DNA from: PALSA-610 sp038239145
GTDB lineage: Bacteria; Actinomycetota; Acidimicrobiia; IMCC26256; PALSA-610
Assembly: GCA_038239145.1 (NCBI GenBank)
Contig: JBBSFB010000011.1
Span: 31,255 to 95,254 of the forward strand
DNA length: 64,000 nt
Direction: 5' to 3'
Shown here: one piece after another, positions 56,198 through 64,000 of the stretch
Position numbering within the stretch: the stretch's first letter is position 1
How the letters are laid out: the number at the start of each line of letters is the position of its first letter
Notes under the pieces: generated by a model
Seen by the model: only the letters and a program-made list of their open reading frames with translations
Database searches by the model: none
What the model was told of the DNA's origin: nothing
Program-made: the position numbers and the translations under genes

Positions 56198-58603
56198 TCA
56201 CGGCGAACGCAGCCCCGCGCCCGCGGGCTCTGCATCCCGGGGCGCGTCGGAAGGTGCGGTTTCGGGCTGCGGAAGTGGCAGTCGCTTGAGAAGGAGCGCG
56301 TTGACGGCAACGATGAAGCTCGAGCCCGACATCGAAAGCGCCGCGATCTCGGGACGCAGCACCAAGCCGAACGCGGGTTCGAAGACGCCGGCCGCGATCG
56401 GGAGCGCTATGGCGTTGTATCCAATCGCCCAGCCGAGGTTCTGGCGCATCTTGCGCAACGTGCCTCGACCGATCTCGATCGCGGTCGCGACGTCGAGCGG
56501 GTCGGATCGCATCAACACGATGTCGGCGGTCTCGATCGCGACGTCAGTACCGGCACCGATTGCAATACCGAGATCTGCTTGCGCGAGCGCGGGAGCGTCG
56601 TTCACGCCGTCGCCGACCATCGCGACCCGCTTTCCGGCCCGCTGCAGCTCGGCGACTTTCGCCGCCTTGTCGGCGGGCAGCACCTCAGCGATCACCGTGT
56701 CGATGTGCAACTCACCGCCGATGCGCTGCGCAGTTGCCGCGTTATCGCCGGTCAGCATCACGACCTCGATATCGAGGGCGTGCAATGCGTCAATCGTGGC
56801 AATGGCGGTCGGCCGGATGGCATCGGCGACGGCGACCAAACCGATGAGTTTGTCGTCGACCGCGACGCAGATCACGGTGCGGCCCCCCGCCGAAAGGTCA
56901 TCTTGTCGGGATGCGAGCGCGCCGAGTGCGACCTGCTCACGCTCCATCAACCTCGAGTTGCCGACCGCGACATGCGCGCCGTCGACGTTGCCGAGCGCAC
57001 CGTGACCGGGGACGTTTTCGAATCCACTCGCGGAAGCGTCCGCAACGTGGAGCTCGGTGGCTCGAGCGACGATCGCGCGCGCCAACGGATGCTCGGACTC
57101 TCGTTCGATCGCGGCGGCGACTCGCAACACCTCGGCCTCGTCCACGCCGGCAGCCGGCGCGACCTCGACGACCTCCGGCTCGCCCTTGGTGAGGGTGCCG
57201 GTCTTGTCCATCACGACGACCTGGATACGCGCCGCGCTCTCGATCGCAGCTGCATGTTTGAACAGAACACCTCGTGCGGCTCCCAGCCCTGAACCGACCA
57301 TGATTGCGGTCGGCGTGGCTAGGCCCAACGCGTCAGGACAGGTGATGACAACGACGGTGATCGCGAACAACAGCGATTCCGAGGCAGAGCGACCGGCGAC
57401 GAAGTACCAGGCGAAAAAGGTGCCGAGCCCGCCGAGGAGCGCGACGAGGACGAGCCAGAACGCGGCGCGATCGGCAAGTCGCTGGCCCGGCGCCTTCGAG
57501 TTTTGCGCTTCCTGGACGAGCGCAACGATTTGTGCGAGCGCGGTGTCGCTTCCCACTTTTGTGGCTTTCACCCGCAGGGTTCCGTTGCTGTTGATCGTTG
57601 CGCCGATTACTTCGGCGCCGGTTGCTTTGTGGACCGGCAGGCTCTCGCCCGTCACCATCGATTCGTCGACGTCGCTCTCGCCGTCGACGACGACGCCGTC
57701 AACCGGAATCTTGGCGCCCGGTCGTACCAACACGACATCACCGACGGCGAGTTCCGATGTCGGGACCTCGACCGGCTGGCCGTCGCGCAGGACGAGCGCC
57801 ATCGGCGGCGCAAGATTGAGCAGGTGACGAATCGCCTCGTTCGCACCGCCTCGCGCTCGCATCTCGAACCAGTGACCCAATAACACGAACGCAGTCAGTA
57901 CCGTGGACGCCTCGTAGAACACGTCACCGCCACCGGTCAAGGTCACCGCCAGCGAGTAGATCCATCCCGCGGCGACGCCAACCGCGACCAGCACCATCAT
58001 GTCGAGCGTCCGAGCCCGCAACGCCCGCCACGCCCCATCGAAAAAGATCGACGCGGAATACCCGATGGCGGGCAAGCTCAACAGGAGCTGAAAGACGTCG
58101 TCACGTAAACCGAACGGCGCGGCGACGTGGAAGTGCAGCACGTCGCGACCGATGCTCGACCACAACAGGATCGGGACCGAGAACAACGCCGCAACGAGGA
58201 AACGGTTACGCATATCGGTGACCATCGCGGCCATGGACATCTCGCCGTGACCGCCGTGACCCATCGCGTCGTGAGGGGACGCCATCCGAGTAGGGACCGC
58301 CGCAGGAGGGGCGGGCGCGTGGCCGAGGACCATCGGATCACACACGTGCTCAGGCACCGAGATGCCTCGGCAGTGAAGACCGCAGTCTTCGACCCACTTG
58401 CGTAGGTCGGTTATCGAAGCGATCTTCGGATCGAACTCAACCGTCGCGGTCTGCGCGACGGCGTTCGCCTCCACATGCAGCACGCCCGGCCGACGGCCGA
58501 GCACCTGCGCCACGATCGACTGCTCCGTCGCCCACTGCAATCCCCGCGTCTCGAGGACAACAGTCGCCGACGATCCGTCCTGCCGCGGAGCGGTCACGGT
58601 CAT
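56198..58603 (-). CDS. Copper/heavy-metal P1B-type ATPase with CPD motif
   Basis: 801 aa. N-terminal HMA-like fold (VLETRGLQWATEQSIVAQVL) without CxxC, followed by a His/Met stretch (DAMGHGGHGEMSMAAM) as metal entry. Eight helices with the membrane metal motif TCPDALGLATP (CPD instead of CPC or CPH), VTGESLP, phosphorylation MDKTGTLTKG, the HP dipeptide ESEHPLA and MVGDGVNDAPA. It likely exports copper or a related ion, but CPD makes the ion uncertain. Second gene of the operon, overlapping the SHOCT gene by four bases. Confidence 0.87.
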   Translation of the reverse strand: MTVTAPRQDGSSATVVLETRGLQWATEQSIVAQVLGRRPGVLHVEANAVAQTATVEFDPKIASITDLRKWVEDCGLHCRGISVPEHVCDPMVLGHAPAPPAAVPTRMASPHDAMGHGGHGEMSMAAMVTDMRNRFLVAALFSVPILLWSSIGRDVLHFHVAAPFGLRDDVFQLLLSLPAIGYSASIFFDGAWRALRARTLDMMVLVAVGVAAGWIYSLAVTLTGGGDVFYEASTVLTAFVLLGHWFEMRARGGANEAIRHLLNLAPPMALVLRDGQPVEVPTSELAVGDVVLVRPGAKIPVDGVVVDGESDVDESMVTGESLPVHKATGAEVIGATINSNGTLRVKATKVGSDTALAQIVALVQEAQNSKAPGQRLADRAAFWLVLVALLGGLGTFFAWYFVAGRSASESLLFAITVVVITCPDALGLATPTAIMVGSGLGAARGVLFKHAAAIESAARIQVVVMDKTGTLTKGEPEVVEVAPAAGVDEAEVLRVAAAIERESEHPLARAIVARATELHVADASASGFENVPGHGALGNVDGAHVAVGNSRLMEREQVALGALASRQDDLSAGGRTVICVAVDDKLIGLVAVADAIRPTAIATIDALHALDIEVVMLTGDNAATAQRIGGELHIDTVIAEVLPADKAAKVAELQRAGKRVAMVGDGVNDAPALAQADLGIAIGAGTDVAIETADIVLMRSDPLDVATAIEIGRGTLRKMRQNLGWAIGYNAIALPIAAGVFEPAFGLVLRPEIAALSMSGSSFIVAVNALLLKRLPLPQPETAPSDAPRDAEPAGAGLRSP

Positions 58604-58776
58604 CGACGTCCACCCAGGACTTCACGCCGGTGCTCGTACTCGCCGACGTCGATCTCGCCTCGGGCAAAGCGCTCCGCGAGCAGATCATCGGGTGTCACCT
58701 TGCCCGCAGCCCAAAAGGCCGCCATCCCGACGGCTATCCAGATCCAACCCCACGAGCCACCGTGCCAGTGCCACAT
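58600..58776 (-). CDS. Small SHOCT-domain membrane protein
   Basis: 58 aa from ATG 58776 (GCGAGGG upstream); ATG 58803 would add nine residues. One membrane helix (WGWIWIAVGMAAFWAAG) and a C-terminal SHOCT motif (PDDLLAERFARGEIDVGEYE). Its last codons overlap the P-ATPase start (ATGA), so they are translationally coupled; SHOCT proteins often accompany metal-transport genes. Confidence 0.75.
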   Translation of the reverse strand: MWHWHGGSWGWIWIAVGMAAFWAAGKVTPDDLLAERFARGEIDVGEYEHRREVLGGRR

Positions 58777-58984
58777 GCTCGACCCTCGCTCGCCTGAGAT
58801 CATCAGGGTTCCATCATGCTACGACAGGGTGTCGTTGTTAGATCCGTTTGCCAGAATGTCGCCGGGACCTTGGTCCCGGTAGCCGGCGCGGGACTGGCGT
58901 CAAGTATCGCTCCCATTTGCGGCGCACCGTCTCGCGTCCTCGATCCGGCGTTCCTCGGCGCCGGTTCGCTTCCGATCTCAGGGG

Positions 58985-59542
58985 TCAGGTCCGGGTGCGA
59001 TATCGGAGATACACGGCGTTGCCGAACCGGTGCTCCTCCTGCAGCTCCAACTGGATGCGAGCGTCGCGGGGGAATGCGGCCTTGCCTCCACCGACGAGCA
59101 CGGGAGAAACAAAGAGGTGGCACTCATCGACCAGCCCGGCGATGAACGCGTGCGCCGCGAGGGTCGGCCCGCCGACGGTCAAGTCGCCGGCGGCGGACTG
59201 CTTCATGTCGCGGACGACATCGGGGACGAAGCGGCGCTCTAGCCGCGTGTTGGCAGTCGAGAGCGTGCCCAGCGTCGCGGAGTAAACGATCTTGTCGGCC
59301 GTTTGCCAGACGTTCGCGAAGTCGGCCCCGCGGTCTGACTGGGCGGCGAGGGTGGGATCGGTTTCCCAAACGGCCATCGTCTCGTACATGCGCCGCCCAT
59401 AGAGGTAGGTACCGACCGGGCGCACAAGATCGGTGATGAAGGTGAAGTCCTCGTCGGTGGGCCGGGTCCATTCGAACCCGCCGTGCGCGTCTTCGATATA
59501 GCCGTCAAGCGAGACATTCGCGACGTAGATCAGCTTGGCCAG
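58985..59542 (-). CDS. RibD-C/dihydrofolate-reductase-like protein with CTG start
   Basis: 185 aa. The frame opens at CTG 59542 with GGAGGGAGCGAC directly upstream; no ATG, GTG or TTG lies between it and the upstream in-frame TAG. LAKLIYVANVSLDGYIEDAH is the typical N-terminus, followed by YLYGRRMYETMAVWE, GDLTVGGPTLAAHAF and ECHLFVSPVLVGGGKAAF. A GTG (59425) within would cut off strand 1. Reductase-like fold, substrate unknown. Confidence 0.75.
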   Translation of the reverse strand: MAKLIYVANVSLDGYIEDAHGGFEWTRPTDEDFTFITDLVRPVGTYLYGRRMYETMAVWETDPTLAAQSDRGADFANVWQTADKIVYSATLGTLSTANTRLERRFVPDVVRDMKQSAAGDLTVGGPTLAAHAFIAGLVDECHLFVSPVLVGGGKAAFPRDARIQLELQEEHRFGNAVYLRYRTRT

Positions 59543-59781
59543 GTCGCTCCCTCCGTGCCCGCGTGACGACGTATGGCCGAGAATCTAAGCGGCACGCGGA
59601 GTCGGTCTTTACCGCCTCCCGACCGCCCTTCGGCGTCGGCCCCAAGAGTGCCGACAGGCACGCGCCAGATTGCCTGCGATCTGTTGTCGTGCGGCGAGCG
59701 CAATCACTCCGACGTGTGTCGATCGCAGCACTATGGGTAGAACGCACGCGGCTATTCAACTACCGCAGGAGGGTTTCCGCG

Positions 59782-60075
59782 ATGCGTATTCTCATTCGAC
59801 TCGCTATCTGGGGGCTCGCCGGATTCGGCGCCAAGGTGCTGTACGAGCGCTACGAGTCATCGGTTCCGAAGGTCAAGGAGGCGGGACGTTCGGCCGTCGA
59901 TCGTGTCGGGCGCGCGTCCGATCGGGTGAAGCGCCAGGCCCAGGGCGCCGCGAGGGACGTCGCGGGCCGCGCGCGTACGGCGTCGCAAGAGATCAGCAAC
60001 GCGGCGTCGGATGTCGTCGACCTGTCACAGCCCGCAGCGCCGGGCGGCTCGCAACCGGTCACGCACGACTCGTAG
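59782..60075 (+). CDS. Small membrane protein with amphipathic tail (YtxH-like)
   Basis: 97 aa from ATG 59782 with AGGAGGG upstream. One N-terminal helix (ILIRLAIWGLAGFGAKVLYE), then a charged amphipathic stretch (AVDRVGRASDRVKRQAQGAA) like YtxH or apolipoprotein-type stress proteins. Role unknown. Confidence 0.55.
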   Translation: MRILIRLAIWGLAGFGAKVLYERYESSVPKVKEAGRSAVDRVGRASDRVKRQAQGAARDVAGRARTASQEISNAASDVVDLSQPAAPGGSQPVTHDS

Positions 60076-60137
60076 CCACCAAGTCGGCAACAGCGCAGCT
60101 TGCCTGATACGGCGACGCAAGGCGATTGCCAATCGGC

Positions 60138-60632
60138 TTATGTACGCCGCGCGGGCGAGCCGATCCGGATGACGTTGCCGTCCGGATCGACGTGTAACCC
60201 TTCGTTCTTGCCGTAGTCGTAGACGGTCGGTCCCTCGACCTGCATTCCGGCGCTACGCCAGTCCGCGGCAAGTTCGTAAGCGTCGTTGACATGCATGTAG
60301 ATCGAGCCGGGCTTCGCGGTCGTTCCGTCATCAGGCGGACCGGCGAGATGGATGGTGAGGTCGTCGCGGTGAGCGAACGCGTACGTCTCGTCGTGTTTCG
60401 ACGTGTGGAAGCCGAGCCGTTCGTAGTGGCCGATCGCCCTTGGAACGTCGGTCACGGCGAAGATCGGTTCGACCCCGACCACTCTGACAGTTCCGGAGTG
60501 CGCGGCAATTTGCTTGTCTCGTTCGGCGTTCAAACAGTCGAGACATTCATGACAGATGTTGATCTCGCGATGGGCATGGAGTTGTACCGTCGCCCGTCCG
60601 GGCGTGCCGCAACAGGTACACGTCGCGTTCAT
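60138..60632 (-). CDS. VOC-family protein with N-terminal zinc ribbon
   Basis: 164 aa from ATG 60632. Residues 1-40 carry CTCCGTPG and NICHECLDCL, a four-cysteine zinc ribbon. Then a VOC (glyoxalase/bleomycin-resistance) domain: VEPIFAVTDVPRAIGHYERL, GSIYMHVNDAYELAADW and GLHVDPDGNVIRIG. VOC domains bind metal and are dimeric. The start overlaps the preceding stop (ATGA), linking it to a thioredoxin-like protein. Confidence 0.7.
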   Translation of the reverse strand: MNATCTCCGTPGRATVQLHAHREINICHECLDCLNAERDKQIAAHSGTVRVVGVEPIFAVTDVPRAIGHYERLGFHTSKHDETYAFAHRDDLTIHLAGPPDDGTTAKPGSIYMHVNDAYELAADWRSAGMQVEGPTVYDYGKNEGLHVDPDGNVIRIGSPARRT

Positions 60633-60904
60633 TGTGCTGTCATCCGAGTCCAGTCCGTGAGGTCGGCCAGCGACGGCAGCACAGCGGTGCACGCCGGTTC
60701 GCGGATCGCCGGCGCGCCCGAGCGGTTCTGCCCGTCGATGAGTACGGTCGGCGACCCCGAGAACCCGGGAGGCATCGGCTGCGATACGTCAACGACGCGC
60801 GGCTCGATGGCCACGTCGCCCCGCCCCGCGCTCGCCTCCCGCAGCAGGTCCAGCACACGGCCGGCGTTCGGACAGTCCGGTACTGACAACACCACGATGT
60901 TCAC
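60629..60904 (-). CDS. Small thioredoxin-like protein
   Basis: 91 aa from GTG 60904. Begins NIVVLSVPDCPNAGRVLDLL, a thioredoxin-like strand-helix with one Cys (DCPNA) and no CxxC. PPGFSGSPTVLIDGQN is the cis-Pro segment of the fold. Similar proteins are often labelled alkylmercury-lyase-like or thioredoxin-family. Co-translated with the VOC gene. Confidence 0.65.
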   Translation of the reverse strand: MNIVVLSVPDCPNAGRVLDLLREASAGRGDVAIEPRVVDVSQPMPPGFSGSPTVLIDGQNRSGAPAIREPACTAVLPSLADLTDWTRMTAQ

Positions 60905-61209
60905 CGAATACAGAATGCCCTGATGAAGGATCGGGTGCACGTCGTTGCGGTGTTTCATAGCGCCGAGGGTGGCGGTGGGTGGTCTCGACAAGGCCCTGCC
61001 GCCTTCGGGTTGGCTTCCGAGCGACGGGGCGCCCTCCTTGCGGTGTCGGAGGAGGAGGTGGATGAGTCGGCTCGACGCATCTTGGTGAGTTGAAAACGGG
61101 AAGTGGTGCGTGACGCGTCCCGGAGTGCTCGAGTCCAGATTCTCTACGGACACACAATCTTCGCGATTCGCCTCGCGCGCGAGCCGGAACGTTCGTATCC
61201 TCCGCTCGC

Positions 61210-61404
61210 ATGCCGGAAGAGGACGGAACTCCAGCCGAGCCGGGTTCCGATGTGGACCGCGCGCTCAGCCTGATTGCACTGCAGGCCAACTGCGACGAAG
61301 TGGAAGCCGACGAGCTTCTGCGACAACGGGCCGATGTGTTGCACCGGACACTGGACGACACGGCCCGGTTCGTCGTCGAGGGCATCGTCCGTTTCGACGG
61401 ATAG
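61210..61404 (+). CDS. Small ANTAR-like protein
   Basis: 64 aa. RALSLIALQANCDEVEADEL and TLDDTARFVVEGIVRF resemble the three-helix ANTAR RNA-binding fold. It has no attached GAF or receiver domain, so regulation would be by another protein. Confidence 0.45.
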   Translation: MPEEDGTPAEPGSDVDRALSLIALQANCDEVEADELLRQRADVLHRTLDDTARFVVEGIVRFDG

Positions 61405-61618
61405 ATCAACCGCCCTTGATGCGCTCGGACCCCGTCACGAGGTCACTGGCGTCCGTCTCATTGCCGCCGCCAAGCACGGTGCAACCGTGGAGAACCCGAG
61501 ACCGACGGTGACACCGATCACGCTAACGACCAAGAACCGTCGGGGGTGGCGTGATCGCAGCGCGGACGCGGCTGGTGGGCGTGGCGGGCAGGTTCGTGCG
61601 GGGCAACAGGGGAGGTGG

Positions 61619-62125
61619 CTAAGGGTTAGCAGTCGTGATTGGCGGGGGCGTCGTCGTAGGCGCATGCGTCGTTGCGGAGCGAGGCGCCTTCGCTGCGACT
61701 TTCGGGTGTGCGGCGAGGCTCCCCGCCACGGTCGGGGCAATCGGCGCGGGCGTCACACTGGACAGTACGCCGGAGGGACCGGATGTCGTGAGGTTCCCAA
61801 CGGTGTCGATGGTCACGAACACTGCAACGATGCACAGCAATGCAGCGAGGCTTTTGTTCACGAATGATTGCGCAGCTGACTCCGTCGGCCGTGCCCGCTC
61901 CGCATGCGGATGCTCGCCGGGCGACGCATCCGTATGAAGCTGGGGCGTGGCATACCGAGGTGAACACCCGCAAGGTTCGGGCTCGTCTGTGAACAACCAT
62001 GCGAATCCGGGCGTCGGCTGACCCTCACATTGGCCGGGTGACGTCGCAGACGTCGACGTCGGTTCATCGAACAGCGAAGTACCGTCGAAACGGCGCCCAG
62101 CCTCGGACCTGTCGATGTGCTCCAC
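61619..62125 (-). CDS. Hypothetical single-pass membrane protein
   Basis: 168 aa. A soluble N-terminal part with several Cys/Pro (EPEPCGCSPRY), one helix (SLAALLCIVAVFVTIDTVG, about 93-111) and an outer Pro/Thr/Ala tail. I do not recognise a family. Start choice uncertain. Confidence 0.4.
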   Translation of the reverse strand: MEHIDRSEAGRRFDGTSLFDEPTSTSATSPGQCEGQPTPGFAWLFTDEPEPCGCSPRYATPQLHTDASPGEHPHAERARPTESAAQSFVNKSLAALLCIVAVFVTIDTVGNLTTSGPSGVLSSVTPAPIAPTVAGSLAAHPKVAAKAPRSATTHAPTTTPPPITTANP

Positions 62126-62260
62126 CGTTCGTTCCCCTCACTGCACCGTACTGAGCGAGCGCCGAAAACCAAATGCCTGGCCCGTCCGACCAATCAGTCA
62201 GCCTCATTCACCTGTGCGGGTTGCCCTTGGTCGCTGCGCCGGAGCGCGCCCGACGAGCGT

Positions 62261-62764
62261 TCAGCCGATCGAGATGCTCACGGTTTTACAGTTGTTGCTT
62301 GACACAGGATCTGTGTGACCGTCGATCAACATCGCGCAGGCCGTGATGCCGACACTCGTGACTCCAGGTTTTGGGGTCACGATGAGCGCCGCACCTGTGG
62401 TCTTCCCGGCCGCGAGTCCACCCGGCTCGCAGGCGGGCGTGTCCGGGTTGATGAGCGTGTGATTGCTCGTCTGAGGACAGAGGTAGTCCTCGTAGGAAGG
62501 CGTCGTCGTGTTTGCCCACTTGAACAAGATCTCGATGTCGCCCGCGTTCGTCGTGGTGCTGTTGTTCCTGATCGTGAAACTCACCGGGAGAAGCGGAAAT
62601 CCACCTGAGTGGGTGAACCCGCTGACTGTCCCTCCCGTGATGCTCAGATCGACGCTGGTGGTCGCCGCCCCGGTCGCGGTTGCGCCGGTCGCGAGAGACA
62701 CGGCAAACAAGCTGCACGCCAATGTTATGACGCCGACGACTGACATGATCGCGTTCTTCCGCAT
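62261..62764 (-). CDS. Secreted beta-sandwich protein (CARDB/DUF11-like)
   Basis: 167 aa, signal peptide (SVVGVITLACSLFAVSLATG). The rest, LLPVSFTIRNNSTTTNAGDI and ALIVTPKPGVTSVGITACAM, has the pattern of CARDB or DUF11 type Ig-like domains. Two cysteine pairs (YLCPQ, PACEP, TACAM, NNCKT) suggest disulfides. No anchor is visible. Confidence 0.5.
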   Translation of the reverse strand: MRKNAIMSVVGVITLACSLFAVSLATGATATGAATTSVDLSITGGTVSGFTHSGGFPLLPVSFTIRNNSTTTNAGDIEILFKWANTTTPSYEDYLCPQTSNHTLINPDTPACEPGGLAAGKTTGAALIVTPKPGVTSVGITACAMLIDGHTDPVSSNNCKTVSISIG

Positions 62765-62854
62765 GAACGTGCCCCCCGTAGCCGATCGAGCCCAGGAACC
62801 ATAACTCTGGCCCGGCGAATATGGAAGAAGTCGAAGCTAGTACGAGACCGCGGC

Positions 62855-62979
62855 GAAACGCCACGGCAACCGTTCCCGGGCTTACCACCACCAAGAGCTA
62901 CACGTTTACCGTCGCCGCGAAGAACAGCCAAGGGAACGGCCCACCGTCGTTGCCCCCGAATGCCGTCGTACCAACGTGA
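62855..62979 (+). pseudogene. Fibronectin type III domain remnant
   Basis: ATATVPGLTTTKSYTFTVAA followed by KNSQGNGPPSLPPNAVVPT ends at a stop at 62979. This is the C-terminal half of an Fn3 domain (SYTFTVAAKNSxG is the F-G region). No upstream part of the gene was found, so it is a relic. Confidence 0.7.
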
Positions 62980-63232
62980 CGTAGACGATGTACGGCAAGG
63001 AGCGCACGCACTGAAAAGGCCACTGCCGCGTCGCTCGACGCCATGCTCACGATGACCCGCGACCCGAACGCGGCCTCGAACGGAATCGACGAGGCGTCGG
63101 CGTGAGGCTGCTGTGTGCCCAAGCGGTGCCCCCCGCTGCAGTAGGGCTGACCTGCAGTCCGTTGCCAAACGGTTGCCAATCTTCGACTTCCTTCAACTGG
63201 GCAAACTCGGGGGTTTGGAGGGTCGGGGCGAG

Positions 63233-64000
63233 TCAAGTGACGTGGCCCAACATGCGACTCCGCCACTCTGACGCCGATGTCGTTGACGGGAGGGTCGTGT
63301 CCATGAACTCGGTGAGGACTGCGCCGAAGCGACGCGGTTGTTCGCGGTGGGGGAAGTGCCCGGTACCTTCGAAGATCACGAGTTTGCTTCCCGGAATCTG
63401 TTCGTGGGTCGCCCGACCCTGATCGACCGGGATGATGTTGTCGTGGTCACCCCAGATGATCAGCGTTGGTACTCCGGCGGCGAGGTAGAGCCGATCTGCG
63501 GCGCTCACGCGCTGGCCCCCCACATCGATGACGGATCGCAACGTCTGGAGAAAGGCAGTCCGCGCCTCGGCGTCGGCCAACGATCCGTAGCTGTCCCAGA
63601 TCTCGGCGACGTTCGGCGGCGCGTGAATCCCGACGCGCGCAATCCAGCCCGCGACGTTCACACCGGCATCATGGATCACACGGTTGCAACCGAGTCCGAG
63701 TACGAGCTCTGCGCCTGGTAGCGCGAGTGCGCGCAACAACACGTTGACTTCCTTGCCCAACCCACCGCTGGATACGAGGACCAGCCGTTGACAGCGCTCC
63801 GGGAACTGATATGCGAACTGCAGCGCGATGCCGCCACCGAGTGATTGGCCGACCAAGGTCGCGCTCTCGTGTCCGAGCGCCAAGATGAGATCGCGCACCC
63901 CGCTCGCGAACGCTCCGAGTGAGTAGTCGGTGCGCGGCTTTTCGGAGACGCCGTGACCGACGATGTCGGGGGCGATGACCGTGAACCGTTCGGCGAGCAG
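63233..64000 (-). CDS. Alpha/beta hydrolase, partial at right edge
   Basis: The gene runs off the right end. The visible part reads FTVIAPDIVGHGVSEKPRTD, then nucleophile ALVGQSLGGG-type motif (VGQSLGGGIALQFAYQFPER), acid loop TLIIWGDHDNIIP and His in GTGHFPHREQP. Typical MhpC/haloperoxidase-like family. Substrate unknown. Confidence 0.85.
   Translation of the reverse strand: MLAERFTVIAPDIVGHGVSEKPRTDYSLGAFASGVRDLILALGHESATLVGQSLGGGIALQFAYQFPERCQRLVLVSSGGLGKEVNVLLRALALPGAELVLGLGCNRVIHDAGVNVAGWIARVGIHAPPNVAEIWDSYGSLADAEARTAFLQTLRSVIDVGGQRVSAADRLYLAAGVPTLIIWGDHDNIIPVDQGRATHEQIPGSKLVIFEGTGHFPHREQPRRFGAVLTEFMDTTLPSTTSASEWRSRMLGHVT

Noticed and set aside
46741..58603. NosDFY-like copper maturation system (beta-helix, ABC ATPase and permease, copper protein)
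   Set aside because: The beta-helix gene is broken and 7 kb away, the permeases are of general ABC-2 type, and no nitrous oxide reductase gene is present.

Overview
The window is high-GC DNA with dense, short-spaced genes, frequent GTG and TTG starts, LPXTG and lipobox surface proteins, BlaI/M56, DUF1214, sulfotransferase and amidohydrolase-2 families. This points to an actinobacterium, plausibly of the Acidimicrobiia type. The lineage is inferred from gene content only; no rRNA or tRNA gene was seen.

Layout. 0-4.5 kb: a partial RibD-C reductase, then a cobalamin riboswitch controlling three overlapping or adjacent genes for secreted or surface proteins. The first combines an alpha/alpha-toroid with a transcobalamin-type beta domain; the second is a toroid with an LPXTG anchor; the third is a beta domain with a membrane anchor. 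4.5-12 kb: ferritin-like protein, anchored surface protein, decayed beta-propeller gene, heparinase II/III-type lyase, flippase-like protein and a TetR remnant. 12-25 kb: two amidohydrolases, methylmalonate-semialdehyde dehydrogenase, an alpha/beta hydrolase, PAP2 phosphatase, NERD protein and many pseudogenes. 25-45 kb: lipoproteins, GH4 glycosidase, MDR reductase, orphan FtsX permease, a DUF1214/sulfotransferase pair followed by an SDR gene, EVE protein, winged-helix/NB-ARC regulator, FMO and OsmC, methyltransferase, hemerythrin with a histone-H1-like tail, ABC-F ATPase. 45-50.6 kb: a chimeric pseudogene, a secreted coiled-coil/M23-like protein and a decayed deacetylase. 50.7-59 kb: BlaI/M56 sensor pair, cupredoxin lipoprotein, NlpC/P60 hydrolase, then a five-gene minus-strand operon (SHOCT, copper-type P-ATPase, ABC exporter). 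59-64 kb: small stress-type proteins, secreted proteins and a partial alpha/beta hydrolase.

Two themes stand out. First, the riboswitch cluster looks like a bacterial counterpart of the intrinsic factor/transcobalamin fold, split over three differently anchored proteins; capture of B12 or a related corrinoid at the cell surface is the natural hypothesis. The leader also carries a perfect 7-bp complement to the ribosome binding site, suggesting translational control. Second, the window is unusually rich in broken genes (about 17 relics) lying between intact ones. Two are explained by short tandem duplications (22 bp and 23 bp) whose removal restores the frame, others by single nonsense codons, internal deletions or fusion. 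Most relics encode membrane, secreted or redox proteins.

A possible cell-envelope regulon is suggested by BlaI/M56 followed by two genes that each carry a CTAC-N8-GTAG dyad upstream.
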